A DNA stretch of 64,000 nucleotides from Clostridiales bacterium (lineage in GTDB: Bacteria > Bacillota > Clostridia > Oscillospirales > Oscillospiraceae): assembly GCA_004556965.1 (NCBI GenBank), contig SFFE01000002.1, positions 310,001 to 374,000 on the forward strand, written 5' to 3'. The notes under the pieces are model-generated. The model was given only the letters and a program-made list of their open reading frames with translations, searched no databases and had not been told where the DNA came from. Shown in pieces: positions 1 through 7,679 of this stretch. The position numbers and the translations under genes are program-made. How positions within the stretch are numbered: position 1 is the stretch's first letter; every line of letters begins with the position of its first letter.

Positions 1-232
1 CGTTGACCACGAACGGGACGTGATACCGCGCGCACAGCGCCTTCAGCTCAACCGCCTCGGCGAGGAATGCGTCGTGTGCCAGCGCCTTTTCCCGGAGCTG
101 CAGGAACGTTGCGCCGCTCTGCAGCACGCGTTCCGTGACCTGCGCGAGCGTCTGCCCCTCGCGCAGCCACATGCGGTCGGTGACGGCATAGAGCAGCATC
201 GACTGTCTGATTTCATCCTTCGTAAACTTCAT
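1..232 (-). CDS. thiE: Thiamine-phosphate synthase ThiE (partial, N-terminal part)
   Basis: Only the first 77 residues lie in the window; the gene runs off the left edge. The N-terminus contains LYAVTDR and FLQLREK, the first beta strand and the QxR(E/D)K pyrophosphate-contact motif typical of ThiE, a TIM-barrel enzyme that joins HMP-PP and thiazole phosphate to make thiamine phosphate. The ATG at 232 follows an AAAGGAG site six bases upstream. It overlaps the 3' end of thiM by 20 bases, so the two are translationally coupled members of the riboswitch-controlled thiamine operon. Family assignment is confident; completeness cannot be judged. Confidence 0.9.
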   Translation of the reverse strand, partial: MKFTKDEIRQSMLLYAVTDRMWLREGQTLAQVTERVLQSGATFLQLREKALAHDAFLAEAVELKALCARYHVPFVVN

Positions 233-1040
233 AACGGACTCCTTTTGTCAATTGTTCTTCCGTAAGATTGAACACCGCGTCGATCAGGTCGGTGCGGAAG
301 GTGGCGTTGCCGGTGCCGTTTTGCAGCCGGCGGGCTTCCGCGATCTCACCGCAGACGCCCATAGCGGCCAGCGCCGCGCAGGCTGCGCGGAAAGGCTCGC
401 TCGGCAGCGCGCCGCAGAACGCGCCCGCGAGCGTCGTGACCATGCAGCCGCTGCCGGTGATGCGCGACATGGTGGCGCAGCCGTTGCGCAGCAGCGCGGC
501 GTGCTCGCCGTCCGCGATCACGTCGATGGGGCCGGAGATGGCGACCGCGCCGCCCGTCCGGTGGGCGAGCGACCGGGCCAGTGCCACGGCCTGCGGGAGG
601 TTGTCCTCCGTGACGGCGTCCACTGCCGCAACGTCCACGCCGCTGCCGCCGATTTCGCCGGAGACCATGGCGCGGATCTCCGAGGCGTTGCCGCGGATGA
701 CGGCGATGCGCACCTCGCGCAGCAGCCGTGCGGCTACCTCCCGGCGCAGCGCCGTGACCCCGGCGGCCACCGGGTCGAGCACGACGGGGATGCCCAGCGC
801 GTTTGCGCGTTTTCCGGCGAGCACCATCGCGTCGGCGTCCTCAATCGCGCCCATGTTCAGCACGAGCGCCTGCACCCCGGCGACGGATTCCTCCACCTCC
901 CGGATGTCATGCGCCATGGTGGGAGAAGCGCCAGCCGCCAGCAGAATGTTGGCGCAGTCGTTCACAGTGACGAAGTTGGTGATGCACTGCACGAGCGGCG
1001 CGCGTGTGCGCACCGCCCGGAGCGCGGATGCAAAATCCAT
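213..1040 (-). CDS. thiM: Hydroxyethylthiazole kinase ThiM
   Basis: 275 residues, the normal length for ThiM, a cytosolic ribokinase-fold enzyme that phosphorylates salvaged 4-methyl-5-(2-hydroxyethyl)thiazole. Visible signatures are LVQCITNFVTVNDCANILL near the N-terminus, GASPTMAHD after it, and ITGSGCM around residue 199, which carries the catalytic-loop cysteine. The ATG at 1040 is chosen because the family aligns from there and AAGGAG lies just upstream; open frame continuing 5' of it is an artefact. It follows thiW by 14 bases and overlaps thiE. With thiW and thiE it suggests salvage of thiazole/HMP precursors; thiD is not visible in the window. Confidence 0.93.
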   Translation of the reverse strand: MDFASALRAVRTRAPLVQCITNFVTVNDCANILLAAGASPTMAHDIREVEESVAGVQALVLNMGAIEDADAMVLAGKRANALGIPVVLDPVAAGVTALRREVAARLLREVRIAVIRGNASEIRAMVSGEIGGSGVDVAAVDAVTEDNLPQAVALARSLAHRTGGAVAISGPIDVIADGEHAALLRNGCATMSRITGSGCMVTTLAGAFCGALPSEPFRAACAALAAMGVCGEIAEARRLQNGTGNATFRTDLIDAVFNLTEEQLTKGVRYEVYEG

Positions 1041-1054
1041 CGGTTGTACTCCTT

Positions 1055-1585
1055 TCAGCGTTCCAGTTGGGCCTGCATCTTTTGCAGGACCCCGGCTTTT
1101 TTCAGTACCAGCAGTACCGCAATGCCCATGCAGCCGCCCACAATGGACGAGGGGGCATAGAAGGGAATGTAGTAGAAGGGCGACTGCGCGTCCAGCGCGT
1201 AGAACGCCCGCATCAGCGGGTAGGCGACCATGGCGCTGATGAAGCCGGTGCCGATGACCTCGCCCACCAGAGCCGCCCATAGCTTGTGCGTTTTCTGATA
1301 CAGCAGCCCGGAGAGAAACGCGCCGAACACCGCGCCGACAACGGCCTGAATGGTGCGGCCGCACATCATGCGCAGCAAGCCGCAGATGAGCGCAGCAGCG
1401 AAGGCGTAGTACGGCCCCAAAAACACGCCGGACAATACGTTCACGAAATGCTGAAACGGCGCCATGGACGGGAAGTACACGCAGGTGTTGAGTACAAACG
1501 CCAGACAGGCGAACATGGCGGTGAGCGTCAGCTTGCGGATGGACAGCGTTTTCGGCTTTGCTGCCGCAGTGTGATCCTTGTCCAC
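1055..1585 (-). CDS. thiW: Energy-coupling factor transporter S component ThiW
   Basis: 176 residues with about five or six hydrophobic segments, beginning with the short cytoplasmic stretch KPKTLSIRKLTLTAMFACLAF. Size, hydropathy and position between a thiamine-binding protein gene and thiM match ThiW, the substrate-specific membrane subunit of an ECF transporter predicted to import the thiazole moiety of thiamine. The ATPase and T subunits (EcfAA'T) are not in the window, as is normal for group II ECF modules. Two in-frame GTG codons exist, at 1591 and 1585; GTG 1585 is preferred because GGAGG at 1593-1597 then has a 7-base spacer. The gene overlaps or abuts the stop of the upstream gene at 1588. 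Confidence 0.9.
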   Translation of the reverse strand: MDKDHTAAAKPKTLSIRKLTLTAMFACLAFVLNTCVYFPSMAPFQHFVNVLSGVFLGPYYAFAAALICGLLRMMCGRTIQAVVGAVFGAFLSGLLYQKTHKLWAALVGEVIGTGFISAMVAYPLMRAFYALDAQSPFYYIPFYAPSSIVGGCMGIAVLLVLKKAGVLQKMQAQLER

Positions 1586-1587
1586 GT

Positions 1588-1884
1588 TCACGCCTCCTGA
1601 TGCTTCGCCGTCTTCTGATCGATGGTCAGCACGCCTTCCGGGTTGAAGTTGATCTTCACATAGGTCATCACGCCGGGGGCGCCGGCCTCCACGCAGATAC
1701 GGGAGCAGCCCTTGACGATCTCCATCAGCGTGTCGTAATCGCCCTCGACCGTCGTCTCAAAGGCGCCGACCACGGTGTGGAGTCCGAAGGATTTGATATA
1801 GGCGATGGCTTCGTCCACAATGCGGATGAGCTGGTCGTTGTCCACCACATTGGGCAGAACCTGAATGGCTACGCTTGCGTTCAT
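1588..1884 (-). CDS. Thiamine-binding protein of the YqgV/MTH1187 family
   Basis: 98 residues. The sequence MNASVAIQVLPNV, the central segment SFGLHTVVGAFETTVEGDYD and the end YVKINFNPEG fit the small ferredoxin-like-fold family (PF01910, COG0011) whose members bind thiamine or its pyrimidine moiety and occur next to thiamine transport and salvage genes. It is the first gene after the TPP riboswitch terminator, so its expression should fall when TPP is high. ATG 1884 is preceded by an AGGAGG-like site. Role in the cell (carrier of thiamine or HMP) is inference from family and operon. Confidence 0.85.
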   Translation of the reverse strand: MNASVAIQVLPNVVDNDQLIRIVDEAIAYIKSFGLHTVVGAFETTVEGDYDTLMEIVKGCSRICVEAGAPGVMTYVKINFNPEGVLTIDQKTAKHQEA

Positions 1885-1953
1885 ACGCTGTTTCCTCCTA
1901 AAATTCATCAGAATGTTGCAGGAGAGACCGGCAGACGGCCTTGTGCGGGAAAG

Positions 1954-1987
1954 CAAAAAACGGGACATCCGTTCAGAGATGTCCCGT
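1954..1987 (-). terminator. Intrinsic terminator of the TPP riboswitch
   Basis: On the minus strand a hairpin with arms CGGGACATC and GATGTCCCG (1961-1986) is followed by a run of U (plus-strand A tract 1955-1960). It sits between the TPP aptamer and the first thiamine gene, the usual place for a transcription-terminating expression platform. Confidence 0.88.
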
Positions 1988-2039
1988 TTGCACTTCGTGG
2001 AACCGGCGCGATATCCGGCAGAAAACGATCGCTTTCGGT

Positions 2040-2127
2040 GTGCATCCCTACGTTGGCATGATCCAAATCAGGTGAGGTCGAGGGAAATCACCCTCCTCTC
2101 AGCCCTCTTTTGAGGACTCCCTTGCAC
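2040..2127 (-). ncRNA. TPP riboswitch (THI element)
   Basis: Read on the minus strand the segment contains the conserved THI-box words GGGCTGAGAGGAGGG, ACCTGATTTGGATCATGCC and AACGTAGGGA in the right order. The closing stem P1 is GUGCA (2123-2127) with UGCAC (2040-2044). A terminator lies downstream before the thiamine-binding protein gene, so TPP binding most likely stops transcription of the thiamine operon. This is established behaviour of the class; the match here is seen directly. Confidence 0.96.
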
Positions 2128-2132
2128 GTTTC

Positions 2133-2161
2133 AGTATAGGCGTCTGCCGCCGCGCTGTCAA
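2133..2161 (-). promoter_or_regulatory. Sigma-A type promoter of the thiamine operon
   Basis: On the minus strand TTGACA (2156-2161) and TATACT (2133-2138) are 17 bases apart. Transcription would start just ahead of the TPP aptamer. Confidence 0.85.
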
Positions 2162-2175
2162 GAGCGTGTCAGAAG

Positions 2176-2205
2176 AAATTCCCCGTGCCGGAGCACGGGG
2201 AATTT
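2176..2205 (-). terminator. Terminator after the flavodiiron protein gene
   Basis: A 13-bp stem, AAATTCCCCGTGC with its complement, separated by a 4-base loop, follows the stop codon at 2225 by 20 bases. The U-rich tail on the minus strand is short. Confidence 0.7.
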
Positions 2206-2224
2206 TACATCCATCAGATTGGAA

Positions 2225-4201
2225 TCACTCAAGCGGCTTGAAGTCGGATTTCGGGTGATGGCACAGCGGGCAGATAAAGTCGTCCGGCATGGTCTCACCC
2301 TCATACACGTAGCCGCACACGGAGCAGACGAAGCCAGCGCGCTTTTCCGCGGGCTTGGCGTCCTGCTTGACGAAGTCGGACGCGGGGTGCTTGCACAGCG
2401 GGCAGATGTAGTCCGCCGGGATGGTTTCGCCCTCGTACACGTAGCCGCACACGGAGCAGACCCAGCACGCGCTCTCGGCCTTGGCGAGCTTCTTCGGCTT
2501 CGGCTTGATGACGTCGCGGTAGTAGCCGTAGGTAACGGTCTCATCGTCGTTAAAGAGCTTGGATTCGACGATCTCGGCGATGAAGAGCCGGTGCGAGCCC
2601 TGATCGTAGCTCTCCACCACGCGGCAGGAGAACATGGCGTTGGTGTAGCGCGTGAGATAGTACAGGCCGTTTTCGCTGCGCGCGCAGTCGGTCCAGTCGG
2701 CGAACTTGTCGGTGTCCGCACCGGACTGGAAGCCGAAGTGCTGGAACACGGAGAAGGGCACTTCCTTCGTGAGGATCGAGAGGTTGAACTTCCCGGTGCG
2801 CTCGATCATGCCGCAGGTGTAGTTGGCCTTGATGACGGAGATGGAGATGCGCTCCGGCTTATTGGCCATCTGAATGGCGGTGTTGATGATGCAACAGTTG
2901 TCCTTGTCGCCCTCTTTCGCGGACAGAGCGTACAGGCCGTAGCTGAACTTGAACAGCGCGGCGGGGTTCTGCGGGCCGTCGTTCACGATCGGCCGCGGCT
3001 TCGGCATGGATTCGTAGATCGCATCGGCGATCTGCTCCAGCGCGCCGAGCTGATTTTCCTTCAGCGAGGATTTGAGCGTGAGCGACTCGTTGAGGATGGT
3101 GACGCCCTTGAGACGGGAGAGAATGTTGCGCATGAGCTGGCCGGATGTCGGCGCCCAGGAGCCGTTTTCGATAACGGCGACGGTGCGGTTGAGCACATTG
3201 TGCGCCGCGATGTCGAGCAGGGCGGTCTCCATATTCACGAAGATGCCGGCATTGTAGGTCGTGGAGGCGAACACAAGGTGGCTGCAGCGGAACGCTTCGG
3301 CCACGATGTAGCTCGGATGCGTGACGGACACGTCGTACATGGCGATGTTCTTCACGCCGCGCTCGGCCAGCATGGTGGCGAGCACGTGCGCGGTGTTCTC
3401 CGTGTTGCCGTAGACGGAGGCGTAGGCGATCATGACCGCGTTGTCCTCCGGGGTGTAGGAGCTCCACTTGTCGTACTTTTCGATGAACCAGCTGATGTTC
3501 TTGCGCCAGACGGGGCCGTGCAGCGGGCAGATCATGCGGATGTCCAGCGTGGCGGCCTTCTTAAGCAGCGCCTGCACCTGCACGCCGTATTTGCCGACGA
3601 TGTTGGTGAAGTACCGGCGGGCGTCGGGCAGCCAGTCGTGCTCGAAATCGTACTCGTCGGCGTAAAGATTGCCGTTGAGCGCGCCGAAGGTGCCGAACGC
3701 GTCGGCGGAGAAGAGGATCTTGTCGGCGGTGTCATAGCTCACCATGACCTCCGGCCAGTGCACCATCGGCGCCATGACGAACGCGAGGGTGTGCTTGCCG
3801 AAGCAGACCGTGTCGCCCTCGTTTACGATGACGGCGCGGGAGTCAATGTCAAAGGTGAAGAAGTTGCGGATCATCTCGCAGATCTTCTCGTTGCAGATGA
3901 TCTTCGCTTCCGGATGGCGCAGCACCACGTCGCCGAGGGTCTTGGCGTGATCCGGCTCCATGTGATGGACGACGACGTAGTCGAGCGGGCGGCCGGCGAG
4001 CACGTATTCGAGGTTTTCGAAGAACTGGCCGGCGACGGCGTGATCGACGGTGTCGAGCAGGACGGTCTTTTCGTCCAGCATGACGTAAGAGTTGTAGGAA
4101 ACGCCGCGGGGAATGGGGTAGACGCTCTCAAACAGCGCCAGACGGCGGTCCGACGCGCCGATCCAGAACAGATCGTCTGTAATCTTGACAGTGCAGTGCA
4201 T
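2225..4201 (-). CDS. Flavodiiron protein fused to flavin reductase and two rubredoxin domains
   Basis: 658 residues, cytosolic. Residues 1-250 form the metallo-beta-lactamase-like diiron domain with HxExDH at 80-85 (HMEPDH) and further histidine/aspartate ligands in MVHWPE, SADAFG and CPLHGP. Residues about 255-395 are a flavodoxin domain (YASVYGNTENTA, FMN phosphate loop). About 420-570 resembles the FMN-binding flavin reductase fold. The C-terminus carries two rubredoxin modules, each CxxCGYVYEGE...CPLC with only 14 residues between the cysteine pairs. Such proteins reduce O2 to water (or NO to N2O). ATG 4201 is chosen over TTG 4207 because AGGAGG at 4210-4215 is then 8 bases away. Thioredoxin and a Crp/Fnr gene lie upstream on the same strand. 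Electron donor is not evident. Confidence 0.92.
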   Translation of the reverse strand: MHCTVKITDDLFWIGASDRRLALFESVYPIPRGVSYNSYVMLDEKTVLLDTVDHAVAGQFFENLEYVLAGRPLDYVVVHHMEPDHAKTLGDVVLRHPEAKIICNEKICEMIRNFFTFDIDSRAVIVNEGDTVCFGKHTLAFVMAPMVHWPEVMVSYDTADKILFSADAFGTFGALNGNLYADEYDFEHDWLPDARRYFTNIVGKYGVQVQALLKKAATLDIRMICPLHGPVWRKNISWFIEKYDKWSSYTPEDNAVMIAYASVYGNTENTAHVLATMLAERGVKNIAMYDVSVTHPSYIVAEAFRCSHLVFASTTYNAGIFVNMETALLDIAAHNVLNRTVAVIENGSWAPTSGQLMRNILSRLKGVTILNESLTLKSSLKENQLGALEQIADAIYESMPKPRPIVNDGPQNPAALFKFSYGLYALSAKEGDKDNCCIINTAIQMANKPERISISVIKANYTCGMIERTGKFNLSILTKEVPFSVFQHFGFQSGADTDKFADWTDCARSENGLYYLTRYTNAMFSCRVVESYDQGSHRLFIAEIVESKLFNDDETVTYGYYRDVIKPKPKKLAKAESACWVCSVCGYVYEGETIPADYICPLCKHPASDFVKQDAKPAEKRAGFVCSVCGYVYEGETMPDDFICPLCHHPKSDFKPLE

Positions 4202-4245
4202 GTACAAATCCTCCTGTTATTTGTATGGAATCTCATTTACAAGCG

Positions 4246-4261
4246 GCCCGGTATACCGGGC
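4246..4261 (-). repeat. GC-rich perfect palindrome between trxA and the flavodiiron gene
   Basis: A 16-bp palindrome, GCCCGGTA with its complement, lies 8 bases beyond the thioredoxin stop. No U tract follows it on the minus strand, so it may be a processing or partial-attenuation hairpin rather than a terminator. Confidence 0.5.
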
Positions 4262-4268
4262 TGCAGCG

Positions 4269-4574
4269 TCAGCGGAACATTTTGATGACGTCGTCCTTGC
4301 TGCGCATGCCGACCTCGACCTTGGTGGGCGCGCCGTTTCGGAACACCATGAACGTGGGGATGCTCATCACGCGGAACTGGCCTGCCAGCTCCGGCTGCTC
4401 ATCGACGTTGATCTTTCCGACCTTCACATCGGTGCATTCCTCAGCGATCTGATCCACGATGGGCGCCATCATGCGGCAGGGACCGCACCACGAAGCCCAG
4501 AAGTCCACCAGAACGGGAATGTCGGAGCGGAGAACCTCCTGCTCAAAATTTTCTTTTGTCAGTGTAATAGCCAT
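4269..4574 (-). CDS. trxA: Thioredoxin
   Basis: 101 residues, the standard length. The fold signature VLVDFWASWCGPCRMMAPIV includes the redox pair C30 and C33 in WCGPC, and the cis-proline loop is SIPTFMVF. It reduces protein disulfides in the cytosol. ATG 4574 follows AAGGAGA. It lies between a Crp/Fnr regulator and the flavodiiron gene on the same strand, with gaps of 73 and 67 bases, so the three may share transcripts; no thioredoxin reductase is adjacent. No clear promoter hexamers were found directly upstream. Confidence 0.95.
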   Translation of the reverse strand: MAITLTKENFEQEVLRSDIPVLVDFWASWCGPCRMMAPIVDQIAEECTDVKVGKINVDEQPELAGQFRVMSIPTFMVFRNGAPTKVEVGMRSKDDVIKMFR

Positions 4575-4647
4575 AGCAAAAATCTCCTTTTCAGTTCGTT
4601 TCTGGCCATACTATACCGCGAAAAGAGCGGCGTTTTCTGTGGCAAAG

Positions 4648-5319
4648 TCACATTAGCGCGAGCTTTTTCAGCTTTTCGGCGTCGGCAACCGTGACCGTGC
4701 CGCGGCCGAGCCGGACGATGCCGTCCTCGGCGAAGTTGCGGAGCATCCGCGTGACGGTCTCGCGTGCGGCGCCGGTATCGCGGGCCATCTGCTCGTGTGT
4801 GGCGTGAATGGGCTGCCGCGCGTGGTCGGATTCTTCCCACAGATACTGCGCCAGCCGCTTATCAAAGCTGATGAACAAAAGCTGCTGCATCGACCACATC
4901 ACGTCGGAAAACCGTTCGGTGGCGAGCTTGTACTGGCAGCACTCCACATAGATGTTCGACTGCGCCAGCCGCTTGAAGGTGCTGGCGTTGACAATGAGCA
5001 GCTCCGTGTCCGCGTCGGCGACCAGATGGACGTCGAAGGTGATCTGCCGGATGACGCAGGACGCGGCCAGCACGCACGCGTCGCCGGCCATCAGCCGGTA
5101 GAGCGCGATTTCCCGCCCGTCCTCCGAGAGCATGTATGCCCGCATCTTGCCGGAGCGCACGGCGATCAGGCCGAGACATTGTCCGTTGCAGCCGTGAACA
5201 AGCGCACCTCTTTGATAGCGCACAATGCGCGCGCCGCGACGCGCTTCCGCCGCTTCGTCCGCCGTCAGATGGTCCCAGAACGGCAGCGCCTGCAGCGCAG
5301 ACTCCAGTTCCTGTTGCAT
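4648..5319 (-). CDS. Crp/Fnr family transcriptional regulator
   Basis: 223 residues. An N-terminal cyclic-nucleotide-binding-like beta barrel (residues about 15-125, with GKMRAYMLSEDGREIALYRL) is followed by the dimer helix and a C-terminal winged helix-turn-helix (HEQMARDTGAARETVTRMLRNF, about 170-195). Several cysteines occur (CNGQC, CVLAASC, CC) but not in an obvious Fnr four-cysteine cluster, so the sensed signal is unknown. The position ahead of thioredoxin and flavodiiron genes suggests redox, NO or oxygen control; this is inference. ATG 5319 is preferred because AAGGGA precedes it; longer upstream frame lacks a ribosome site. Confidence 0.88.
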   Translation of the reverse strand: MQQELESALQALPFWDHLTADEAAEARRGARIVRYQRGALVHGCNGQCLGLIAVRSGKMRAYMLSEDGREIALYRLMAGDACVLAASCVIRQITFDVHLVADADTELLIVNASTFKRLAQSNIYVECCQYKLATERFSDVMWSMQQLLFISFDKRLAQYLWEESDHARQPIHATHEQMARDTGAARETVTRMLRNFAEDGIVRLGRGTVTVADAEKLKKLALM

Positions 5320-5412
5320 CGTGTTCCCTTCTCTCTTTCTGTATCCCAGACGCTTTTTACCTAGCATACCACGATTTTCTTGCGGAGAAAAGAGCTTTGG
5401 CGTTTTTTTCAC

Positions 5413-5447
5413 AGAAAAAATACCGGCAGACGAATTCGTCTGCCGGT
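5413..5447 (-). terminator. Terminator of the SLH repeat protein gene
   Basis: A perfect 26-bp palindrome at 5422-5447 (half-site ACCGGCAGACGAA) is followed on the minus strand by a U-rich tract. It lies 18 bases past the stop codon at 5466. Confidence 0.88.
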
Positions 5448-5465
5448 CGGATGACAGGCTTGTGC

Positions 5466-7553
5466 TCAGGATGCGATCAGGCTCGTCCAGGATTCCGTAC
5501 CCAGCTCGTTGCGGGTGTATTCGTGGGAGTTTGCGGCCTCCTGAATGGCCACATAGTACCACTCCAGCGGATTCTGGTTATCCGTGAACGTCTTCATGCC
5601 GGGCAGCAGGTCTGCTGCGGTCAGCGGGTTGCGATCCAGCACGCGGTTGATCATTACGACGGTCTCGTCGCGCTTGATGTTCTGATCCGGGCGGAAGGTG
5701 CCGTCGGGATAGCCGAAGATCCAGCCGTTGCTTGCGGCAAGCTCAATGTCCTTCTGCGCCCAGTGTCCCTGAATGTCGCGGAAGGTGATCTTGCTTTCCT
5801 TCAGCTCGGCAAAGCGGGAGATGATCGTTGCCATTTCTGCGCGGGTGATCGGTGCGTTGGGGCGGAACGAGCCGTCCTCATAGCCGCAGAGGATACCGGC
5901 CTTCGCCAGCGTGGCGACGCAGGTGGCATACCACTGGCCGTCCGGTACGTCGGTAAAGGCGCAGCTCGTGGCATGGAACGCCTCGCGGCTGTCCTCCGTC
6001 AGCAGGTTGTAGAAGATCTGGGCGGTCTCGGCACGGGTGATGTTCGCTTCGGGCCGAACCGTGCCGTCCTCGTAGCCGCGAATGTAGGCCATGTGGGTTT
6101 CCTTGTTCAGCTCCGGCTGCTCCGGCGTCACATGGATGGTCAGCACGGCGTCCTTGGAGGTGTAGGTCACATCGGCGAGCGCTACGGTGCAGAAGTAGGT
6201 GTACTGCTCCGTCTTGGCGGGCGCGGTGGCCCTTGTCACGGTGAGCGTTTTGGTGGCGGCGCCGTCATAGTCGTTGGCGTCCACTGCGGCAGTCACGGGC
6301 ACTGCGGCTTCGCCTACGCGGGTATACCACTGATAGGAGATCAGCTTCCCGATCAGCAGATCAAGCAGCATTTCCGGCGTGTAGCCCATCTGCTGGAGGA
6401 TTTCCAGAATGGTGTCGAGATCAAAGCCGCCGTTGATCAGCGCTTTGATGAGGGCTTCCAGATCGAGATCCTCGCCCAGAATCTCCTGAAGCGCTTCGAT
6501 CAGCGCCTGCAGGTCAAGCTGGTCGCCAAACGCTGCGATGAGCGCCTGAATGAGCGCTTCTGTATCCAGCTCGCCGCCCACGGCACCCTGAATGATCTTC
6601 ACGATCTCGGAGAGATCGACGTCCTCGCCAAGGACTTCCTGCAGCGCTTTGACGAGCGCTTCCATGTCCAGCTCGCCGCCCATGGCGTCCTGAATGGCTT
6701 TTACGATCTCAGACAGATCGACGTCCTCGCCGAGCGCGCCCTGCAGCGCCTCAATCAGCGCGGCAAGGTCGAATTCGCCGCCCGTGGCATCCTGGATGGC
6801 TTTCACGATTGCGGCAATGTCCACGTCCGTGCCGAGCTTCGCCTCAATCGCGGCGATGACCGCGTCCAGATCCGCGCTGCCGTCCAGCGCGGCCTTGATC
6901 TGCTCGATCATTTCCGGCGTGAGCTTGTCGCCCAGCAGCGGCTGCAGCGCCGCCAGCAGAGCATCCACGTCGATCTCCACCGGCGCGGCAGGCGTTTCAT
7001 CTCCGGGCGTGAGCGGAGTGGCGCCGCCAATCAGCTGCTGCAGGATCGCAAGCAGGGCAGAAATGTCAACATCACTGCTGCCGATGAGCGAGCCCAAAAT
7101 TGCAGTCAGGTCAAACTCCGGATTCTGGGCGAGCTGGCCGAGGATTTCTTCCAGATCGAAGCCGCCGTCCTGCAGCGCCTTGAGAATCTGCTCCCAGTCG
7201 ATGCCGCTGTTCAAAAGGGCGTCCACGATGTCGTTCCAGTTGAAGCCCATCTCCTCCAGAATACCGATGATGGTCTGAAGATCCAGACCCTGCTCCAGCA
7301 TGGAGCTCAGCCATGCCTCCAGATCAAAATCACCGTTTTTGATCTGATCGAGCAGGTCGTCAAACACGGTCCTGACCGTGAATGTTGCGGAGCCTGTCTC
7401 CTCGATGACGGCATCCTGCGGCTGACCGGTGATGACCGGCAGTGCGGCGGCGACGTCAGACAGCTCCAGTGCGTTTGCGCTCGTCATGCAGCCAATGGAC
7501 AGGCTGAAGATCATAACCAGGCACAAAAGCAGGGATAGTGCTCGTTTTGTCAT
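5466..7553 (-). CDS. SLH-domain surface protein with a long array of 17-residue helical repeats
   Basis: 695 residues. A signal peptide (about 1-28) is followed by a hydrophobic/acidic region of degenerate 15-17-residue units (60-185), then ten nearly exact tandem units of 16-17 residues (209-376) of the pattern (E/G)(D/E)(V/L)DLxx(I/L)(V/I)KA(I/L)Qxx(M/L)G. A short Ig-like or beta-rich stretch (about 405-475) and three C-terminal SLH repeats (about 488-690; GYEDGTVRPEANITRAE, GYEDGSFRPNAPITRAE, GYPDGTFRPDQNIKRDE) follow. SLH domains bind pyruvylated secondary cell wall polymer, so the protein should sit on the cell surface. The function of the repeat array is unknown; it looks like an alpha-helical solenoid or spacer. 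Promoter TTGCAT-16-TATAAT lies upstream. ATG 7553 follows GGAGG. Confidence 0.9.
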   Translation of the reverse strand: MTKRALSLLLCLVMIFSLSIGCMTSANALELSDVAAALPVITGQPQDAVIEETGSATFTVRTVFDDLLDQIKNGDFDLEAWLSSMLEQGLDLQTIIGILEEMGFNWNDIVDALLNSGIDWEQILKALQDGGFDLEEILGQLAQNPEFDLTAILGSLIGSSDVDISALLAILQQLIGGATPLTPGDETPAAPVEIDVDALLAALQPLLGDKLTPEMIEQIKAALDGSADLDAVIAAIEAKLGTDVDIAAIVKAIQDATGGEFDLAALIEALQGALGEDVDLSEIVKAIQDAMGGELDMEALVKALQEVLGEDVDLSEIVKIIQGAVGGELDTEALIQALIAAFGDQLDLQALIEALQEILGEDLDLEALIKALINGGFDLDTILEILQQMGYTPEMLLDLLIGKLISYQWYTRVGEAAVPVTAAVDANDYDGAATKTLTVTRATAPAKTEQYTYFCTVALADVTYTSKDAVLTIHVTPEQPELNKETHMAYIRGYEDGTVRPEANITRAETAQIFYNLLTEDSREAFHATSCAFTDVPDGQWYATCVATLAKAGILCGYEDGSFRPNAPITRAEMATIISRFAELKESKITFRDIQGHWAQKDIELAASNGWIFGYPDGTFRPDQNIKRDETVVMINRVLDRNPLTAADLLPGMKTFTDNQNPLEWYYVAIQEAANSHEYTRNELGTESWTSLIAS
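6426..6929 (-). repeat. In-frame tandem repeat coding array (51-bp units, 102-bp higher-order period)
   Basis: Encodes residues 209-376 of the SLH protein as ten tandem units. Units alternate between a (T/E)DVDLxEIVKAIQD type and a GE(L/F)DxEALVKALQ type, giving a 34-residue (102-bp) supra-repeat that is best conserved over residues 242-343. Nucleotide identity between copies is visible (for example repeated GACGTCCTCGCC words on the plus strand), implying recent duplication or gene conversion. Confidence 0.85.
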
Positions 7554-7599
7554 GCGGTTACTTCCTCCCTATGAAAATTTTTGCATGGGGTCTAATCAG

Positions 7600-7627
7600 A
7601 TTATAACAAACATTTTCGGCAATGCAA
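7600..7627 (-). promoter_or_regulatory. Promoter of the SLH repeat protein gene
   Basis: On the minus strand TTGCAT (7622-7627) and a perfect TATAAT (7600-7605) are separated by 16 bases. Confidence 0.78.
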
Positions 7628-7679
7628 GACGGGAATATGACGATTTGAAACAAAATTCCGATAGAAAATGTACCAAAGG

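Noticed and set aside
2219..4285. Long plus-strand open frame (about 690 codons) opposite the flavodiiron gene
   Set aside because: It is the antisense shadow of a GC-rich gene: His/Val/Gly/Arg-rich composition, no domain, no ribosome site.
6426..6929. Regularly spaced repeats that could be mistaken for a CRISPR array
   Set aside because: They are in-frame coding repeats of 51/102 bp with no spacer diversity of the CRISPR kind and no cas genes.
5136..7538. 800-codon plus-strand frame opposite the SLH repeat gene
   Set aside because: Antisense shadow; the minus-strand frame has signal peptide, SLH motifs, promoter and terminator.
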